Assembly: GCA_963969345.1 (NCBI GenBank)
Contig: OZ017770.1
Location: forward strand, 10,410,180-10,474,179
Length of the DNA: 64,000 bases
Direction: 5' to 3'
Source of the DNA: Turbatrix aceti
Taxonomy: Eukaryota; Nematoda; Chromadorea; Rhabditida; Panagrolaimidae
Shown: positions 59,201-64,000 of the stretch, one piece after another
Numbering within the stretch: position 1 is the stretch's first letter
Layout: every line of letters starts with the position of its first letter
The notes under the pieces: model-generated
What the model was told of the DNA's origin: nothing
The model's database searches: none
Seen by the model: only the letters and a program-made list of their open reading frames with translations
Program-made: the position numbers and the translations under genes

Positions 59201-62200
59201 TAGGGGGGGATTATAGTGGTTTCTATCAAAACAGAACGCGCACGGTCACAGGAACGAACGAACGGGACAGGACGGGTCATCTCGTAGCAAAAGACAAAGA
59301 CGACACTCACTGGTCTTGCTAGGCCCCCTGCACTGCTGACAGGATCTATCTGGCCTGGCTACTGGTCTAATGTAAGGGAAAAAATGCATGCAAAAACCTG
59401 TCGATTATCAAACTTCCTCTTACTACTGCTGGGGGAGGGGAAGGGGAAGGGGCTTGAAAATACATAAATGTAGACAAACTCCTGAAAACGTGTGAAATAA
59501 AGCAAATAGTAGAAATGAATCATTTGGGAAGAGGAATGGAGAACTGGAACCACACCTCATGCTTGTTCCGTTTTTTCTGTTTCTGAGAAACCAAAATTCA
59601 TGAAACAAATTTTTTTCTTAAAAAAACAAAAACAAACGTGCAGAAAAAATACAAATCGGGGGTCGTCAGAAGTGTGAAGCTCTTGAGCTTCCCAAAAAAC
59701 CACTCAAAGGCCCCACCAAATGGCAATAAACAAACTTATTACTTTTTCATAACATTCATCAGCTTTCCGCTATCACGATTAAAAAACTTTTTTATCTGGC
59801 AACAGAGTAGTGGTAGGATGCAGTTTTTGTTGGTAGTGTCGCCGACGTTGGTAACAGTCGAAGCAGCAACCCCTCCTTTTTTGTGTCGTATCGTTGCATC
59901 GTCCATCATCACACTTCAAAACAATAAATACAAAATGGCAATAATTAATTAATTATACGTATATAGTTAAACAGAGCAGCCTTCGCGATGAAAAAATACT
60001 ACAATAAAACACGTGGTGTATACAATTACAAAAAATATAATAAATATAATAATATAAAAAAAGTAGCATGTGAAAGTAGCTTTTTTCCGCGCTACAACGT
60101 AACCACTACTACTCTTGATTTCAGAGAATGAAATAAATTGACTACCAAAAGCTAACTTTATTGTGAAAACTATTTGACACTGTGACAGTTGCTTTGCGGT
60201 CGGTGGCGGCGGCGAGGAGGCTTTATGCGCTGTGTAGTGAACTAACGAACTAACGAACAGAGAAATTGTCAACGTGCGCGAAAGCCAAAAACTTTTTTAG
60301 AAACTATTATAAATCGCGAAAAGCAAATCGCTTATTATGTATGGTCTCTCATACAACTGTAAAAATCTCTTCTTTCGTCATACTAAGCTGACAAGAAGTA
60401 AACGTAATGAAGTTTTTTTCTTCAGTCAGAAAAAGTTTTTCAAAGAATGAATGTGCAAAACCAAAACCAACCCCAAAAATCAAAGGGGTGGGGTGGGGGA
60501 TTGAAACAAAAACATGATTTTTTATTCAAAAGGTAATCAAGGACAGATAAAAAAAAACATATTCAACTTTGTCAGTGTCTGAGCCATGACAATCAATGTA
60601 TGTATTTATGTAAAGGTTGGTTGTTGGTACTCTACGTACCGGGAGCCAGCCAGCCTCCTTTTTCCGGTCATTGTGCTGCGCATCGACAAGAAAGGGAGAA
60701 AAGAGAAAACTTCGAGGTCGAGAGTGGTAGTAGAGACACGATTAAATCACATACAACACCACTCCCCCCCTCTTTTTTCACCGTGTTCGATCTGTGTTCG
60801 TTCATTCATTCATTCTCATTCGCACCTGGCCACAAGACGACCCCCCTTTTCCCCTACAAAAGGTTTTTACTGCTAGTAAAACACGTATAATACATAATAT
60901 TCTTTTTCCTCATCTCATCGTTTCGCCTTTTTCCGCTCGCTCTCCCAAGGTGATACGAGGAAACAATGTATTTTTTCGTCAAAAAAGGTGATGTTGCGCA
61001 AAAAGGTGACGATGATTGTAGCCAATTCTAAATACCTTCTTCTCAAGTACCCGACCACCATTCATGCATGATGCTCATCTTTACCCATGATTATTCATTG
61101 CTTCCTCAGAACGAACTCACATAGCGGCCAAAAACTGGTGGGATGCAAAAAAATTATACTATGTTGCAAACGAAAGACGATAATCCTATCAAATCAATGC
61201 GAAAAAAAAGATTCCGGTCATGCGGGGTGCAAAACAAAAGAGTTCACATCGGAACTTTTAAATAAATTAATAAATTCTGGGTAAGTTTTTCAGGGTAAGC
61301 ATATTATTTAATTTTCACAACCCCCTTCTGAAAGTGCAATGAGTTCAGAAATAAGACATGAATCATTGATTTGAAGGCACGGAAAAAAATGGCATTAATG
61401 TATTAGCATTACTACGCTTTTCAGTGAAAAGGAACATCCCAACCGCCATTCCGGGTACAAACAAAAATGTTACGATCGTAATGAAAAAAAAATTTAAACT
61501 CACGTTGACTCGGTGTTGCCACCAAAATTTTCTTCTTCAGACGACATGATGATATCTCCGTCAACTTTGAAGACTGTTGAAGAATGATTGTTATTATTAT
61601 GAAGCGGTAGTAAATTTCCAATGAACTTTGGAAAGTATTTTGTATCAGTCAGTTGCACAACCTTGCTTCGTAGTGCGTTGTCACGAAAAAAGCCTCCGGT
61701 ACGACGACGTGAAAGCAAGTGACGGCATCTACTAAAAAGTTGTAAATTTAAGTATTAAATAAATTCTTTGTTTTAGCGAGGCAACACAGATAAAAAGAAA
61801 CCATTAATAAACAACCCGAAAAACCTATATACTGTTGCGCGGGTTTAAGTGCACCTGCACCCCCGACCAGGGCTCCGCCCCCGCGGGATGCGCGCTCCCG
61901 TTCTCGCTCGCTTGCCGGGCAGATTTGCCTGTCTCTGGTAAGGAATAAAGTCGCGTTTCATTACCCTAGTAACTAAGATCGAACCGAAAGAGACACCAAG
62001 GCAACAATACCAACTGCCGAGTCGACAGAATGAGTTGTCAAGTCGAAAGTCGACCATAATTATTTAGAAAACTCAACTTGATAAAATATTTATCACTTTA
62101 AGCGAAAAAGTTTTTTCCCCGAGAGATTATGCGAAGATGATATACAAAAAAATGCAAATGATGACAGAACCACACACGTAGTAGTAGAACGAAATGGATG

Positions 62201-63935
62201 TAGTATGGATGAAAAAACGTGCACATTTTTTTTTCAAAAATATAATTTTGCCATTGCGTGAATGCTTGTTTGTGCTCCTGTGCATGAGAAAGGGGGCTGG
62301 GCTTATTAGGGGAGGTGGTTTATTTTACAACCTGTTAAGGTGACAAGGAACATCCCATATCACAAGGTGTGAAAAGGGCTACAAAAAAATTTTCATGATG
62401 ATTGATCTTTTGGTCGGTTATGTCATAGAAAACGGTATTTAAAAAAAACATTGCATTAAACATAGGTTGTTGTTTAAAACTAGTTTCACCGAACTTACCT
62501 CGAAAAACTAAAAGCAAAATTGGTAGCCGCCGGCTGCGAAGTTGTGGTTAGCGAAAACAAACTCGTGTTTGGCGTTCCAGAAAGATTTGAATGAGACGAA
62601 GAATGCTGACGCCAGTTGTGAATTATGTTCGAACACCTACTATCCACGTCGCCCCGATTATGATTGGCAATCGAGTAGTTTCGGTTAAAAGCTCCCCGTC
62701 GATCGACCTGCGGCGTCGGACGACAGCGGCTTTCTTCCACAGACTGATATTCCGTACGTCCACTGCAAAAAAAACAAAAATAAAATAAATGTTTTTCTTG
62801 TATTGGTATTTAAATGAAAAAGAAACCTGTATCGAAATCGACTTCCCAAGTGAAAGATAGATTTGACACACATTGGCGGCGGCGCGATTAAACGGAAAAA
62901 CGTGTGGTGTTCAATGCAGCTTTTCCAAAGCATTTTGCAGTTAGAAGCTGATATTGCGTTGAATATGAGAACTGTGTCGACAGTTTGCTAAAAAAATTCA
63001 ATTCATACTGTCTGGACAGATATTTTTGATCAAAACCAACCCTATTTTTGTCGAGGGTTTTCATCTGAACGTAAAACTGTTTTCTCTTGAAGCTTAGCTT
63101 TACAATCGCTGCCCAGGGAAAAGCATTCATCTTTACGCCCTTTTGAAAGATGGAAATGCCTTCGTTGTTGACGCCTATGATAATCGGGCTCTCGTTGCCG
63201 TCCTTCGCTTCGTAGAGGTCAAAGCCATAGAGCGGAAGCTGTTGTGCAAATTCCAGAAACTTGCATTCAGAATCGCCGGGTGACATGTTCTCGTGCTTAG
63301 CGTGCATCTCGGCTATCTTATGCATCATCTCACTCGAGTGATAAGTAGAAATTTGAAAACTCTCTGGATAGCCGTTTTCCGCGTACTCATTTGGGTCGTA
63401 ATTTCCTAATTCGGCTAAAAAAAGAAAACAAAAAAGGTTTGCCAAATGCCAATGTATTTATTCAATGACTTACACTGAGCTGCGTAGCCGCCGAGTAGGA
63501 TGGCTTCGTCGTCTGTGCAGGGAAGTCTTCCACAGTAAATGTCCTTTCGAAGTTGTAGGTACACCAAATATCTGAAAACAAAAATTTGAAATCATGAAAA
63601 ATAATTTTTGAGAGAATAACAAACCTAGTGTATTCTTCGACTAGTTTTGTCGAATCACTGACGTAAAATTTGACTCGAAAAAACAGATGGTAAGGAGGGC
63701 ATGTCATCTGCTTTTTAACAGATTTCTTAGTGTCAAGCCATCGCTAAAAATAAATAAAAAATTAAGAGCATAACCTTTTGAATTAAATATTTCACAGAAC
63801 ATGAACACTTACCATTCGACTTCCAGAACCATTAATATCAAAGACACAAACAAATTGTAGACCAAAGAAATCTTTTTCAACCAGATCAATGTGTTTAAAA
63901 ACCTGCTCAAGAAGTTCTTCACCGATTGCATTTTT
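53278..63935 (-). CDS. PTPN4: FERM-PDZ protein tyrosine phosphatase (PTPN3/PTPN4 type), 5' end outside window
   Basis: Membrane-cytoskeleton-associated phosphatase. Exons 63935-63813, 63743-63625, 63571-63474, 63414-63041, 62987-62827, 62762-62499, 61731-61504, 57388-56833, 55304-54792 (start tentative), 54727-53822, 53759-53607, 53553-53422, 53367-53278 give 1238 visible residues. The FERM domain has [29 protein letters not shown] and [11 protein letters not shown], then [15 protein letters not shown] as in the PTPN4 FERM-adjacent region. A Ser/Asn/Pro-rich linker of about 520 residues, longer than in vertebrates, leads to the PDZ domain ([20 protein letters not shown]). The phosphatase domain has [15 protein letters not shown], the WPDHGIPDN loop and VHCSAGIGRTG with the nucleophilic Cys, so it should be active. 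For the exon near 55317, the first acceptor breaks frame and the second, 13 bp further in (after CCCCACAG), keeps it. The first FERM exons lie beyond 64000. Confidence 0.93.
55305..56832. other. Intron of the PTPN4-type gene
   Basis: AT-rich, no conserved exon recognised. Several short open frames on both strands look random. Confidence 0.5.
57389..61503. other. 4.1-kb intron of the PTPN4-type gene
   Basis: AT-rich with short G/C-homopolymer patches (near 59190-59210 and 59430-59455). No supported exon, transposon end or RNA gene was seen. Confidence 0.45.
61837..61921. other. GC-rich island within a PTPN4-type intron
   Basis: A block of about 85 bp with many CpG dinucleotides in AT-rich surroundings, including a GC-box-like CTCCGCCCCCGCGGG and the near palindrome GTGCACCTGCAC. 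It lies about 105 bp upstream (minus strand) of the exon starting at 61731. It could be an internal promoter or a fragment of a mobile element. No inverted ends or target duplication were seen. Confidence 0.35.
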
Positions 63936-64000
63936 CTGAAACATACAACCTCCATGACAAAAAATAAGTTTTACGTTAGGATTTAATTTCTTTAGATCTT

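Overview
This is metazoan nuclear DNA: AT-rich, with genes split by many short introns (about 45-70 bp, GT...TTTTCAG type) plus a few introns of 1-4 kb. The gene set (SERCA, coronin, PLC-like PRIP, peroxiredoxin-6, FERM-PDZ-PTP phosphatase, polypeptide GalNAc-transferase) is broadly animal. A neuropeptide precursor carrying repeated KR-(A)GGRxF units resembles nematode NLP-21, so I favour an ecdysozoan, probably a nematode; a tardigrade or related phylum is not excluded. There is no rRNA, recognisable tRNA, CRISPR or operon of bacterial type.

Layout. 1-3422 (-): 5' two thirds of a GalNAc-transferase gene, with a 2-kb foldback transposon filling one intron. 4761-9590 (-): SERCA calcium pump with two alternative C-termini. 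9.6-16.9 kb: non-coding. 16932-18717 (+): orphan single-pass membrane protein. 18.7-22.5 kb: non-coding, with a G-rich hAT-type MITE. 22491-24786 (+): tentative five-exon small membrane protein. 24901-27539 (+): 5'-truncated RTE-type LINE with a 13-bp target-site duplication. 28157-32480 (+): PRIP/PLCL gene that unexpectedly keeps the PLC active-site residues. 33274-34815 (+): tyrosine-rich orphan. 35105-35643 and 42119-42308: long and internally deleted copies of one hAT-type MITE. 36057-36369 (+): 89-aa orphan. 37771-40091 (+): coronin. 40566-40855 (-): candidate new neuropeptide precursor ending in FYSWEAG-KR. 42587-43690 (+): NLP-21-like precursor. 44759-45836 (-): 1-Cys peroxiredoxin-6. 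46406-51213 (-): 1548-aa secreted protein built from about 17 CKYRKSCYETG modules. 53278-63935+ (-): PTPN3/4-type phosphatase, cut by the window end.

Exon joins were assembled by hand from splice signals and reading frame. For every complete gene listed, the joined exons give a length divisible by three without internal stops. The genes do not form a pathway; several (SERCA, PLCL, two neuropeptide precursors) belong to calcium and peptide signalling, but the neighbourhood is probably ordinary. The most unusual items are the cysteine-motif repeat protein, the FYSWEA-amide precursor, the SERCA alternative tail, the catalytically intact-looking PLCL, and three transposon families whose ends and target duplications can be read directly.
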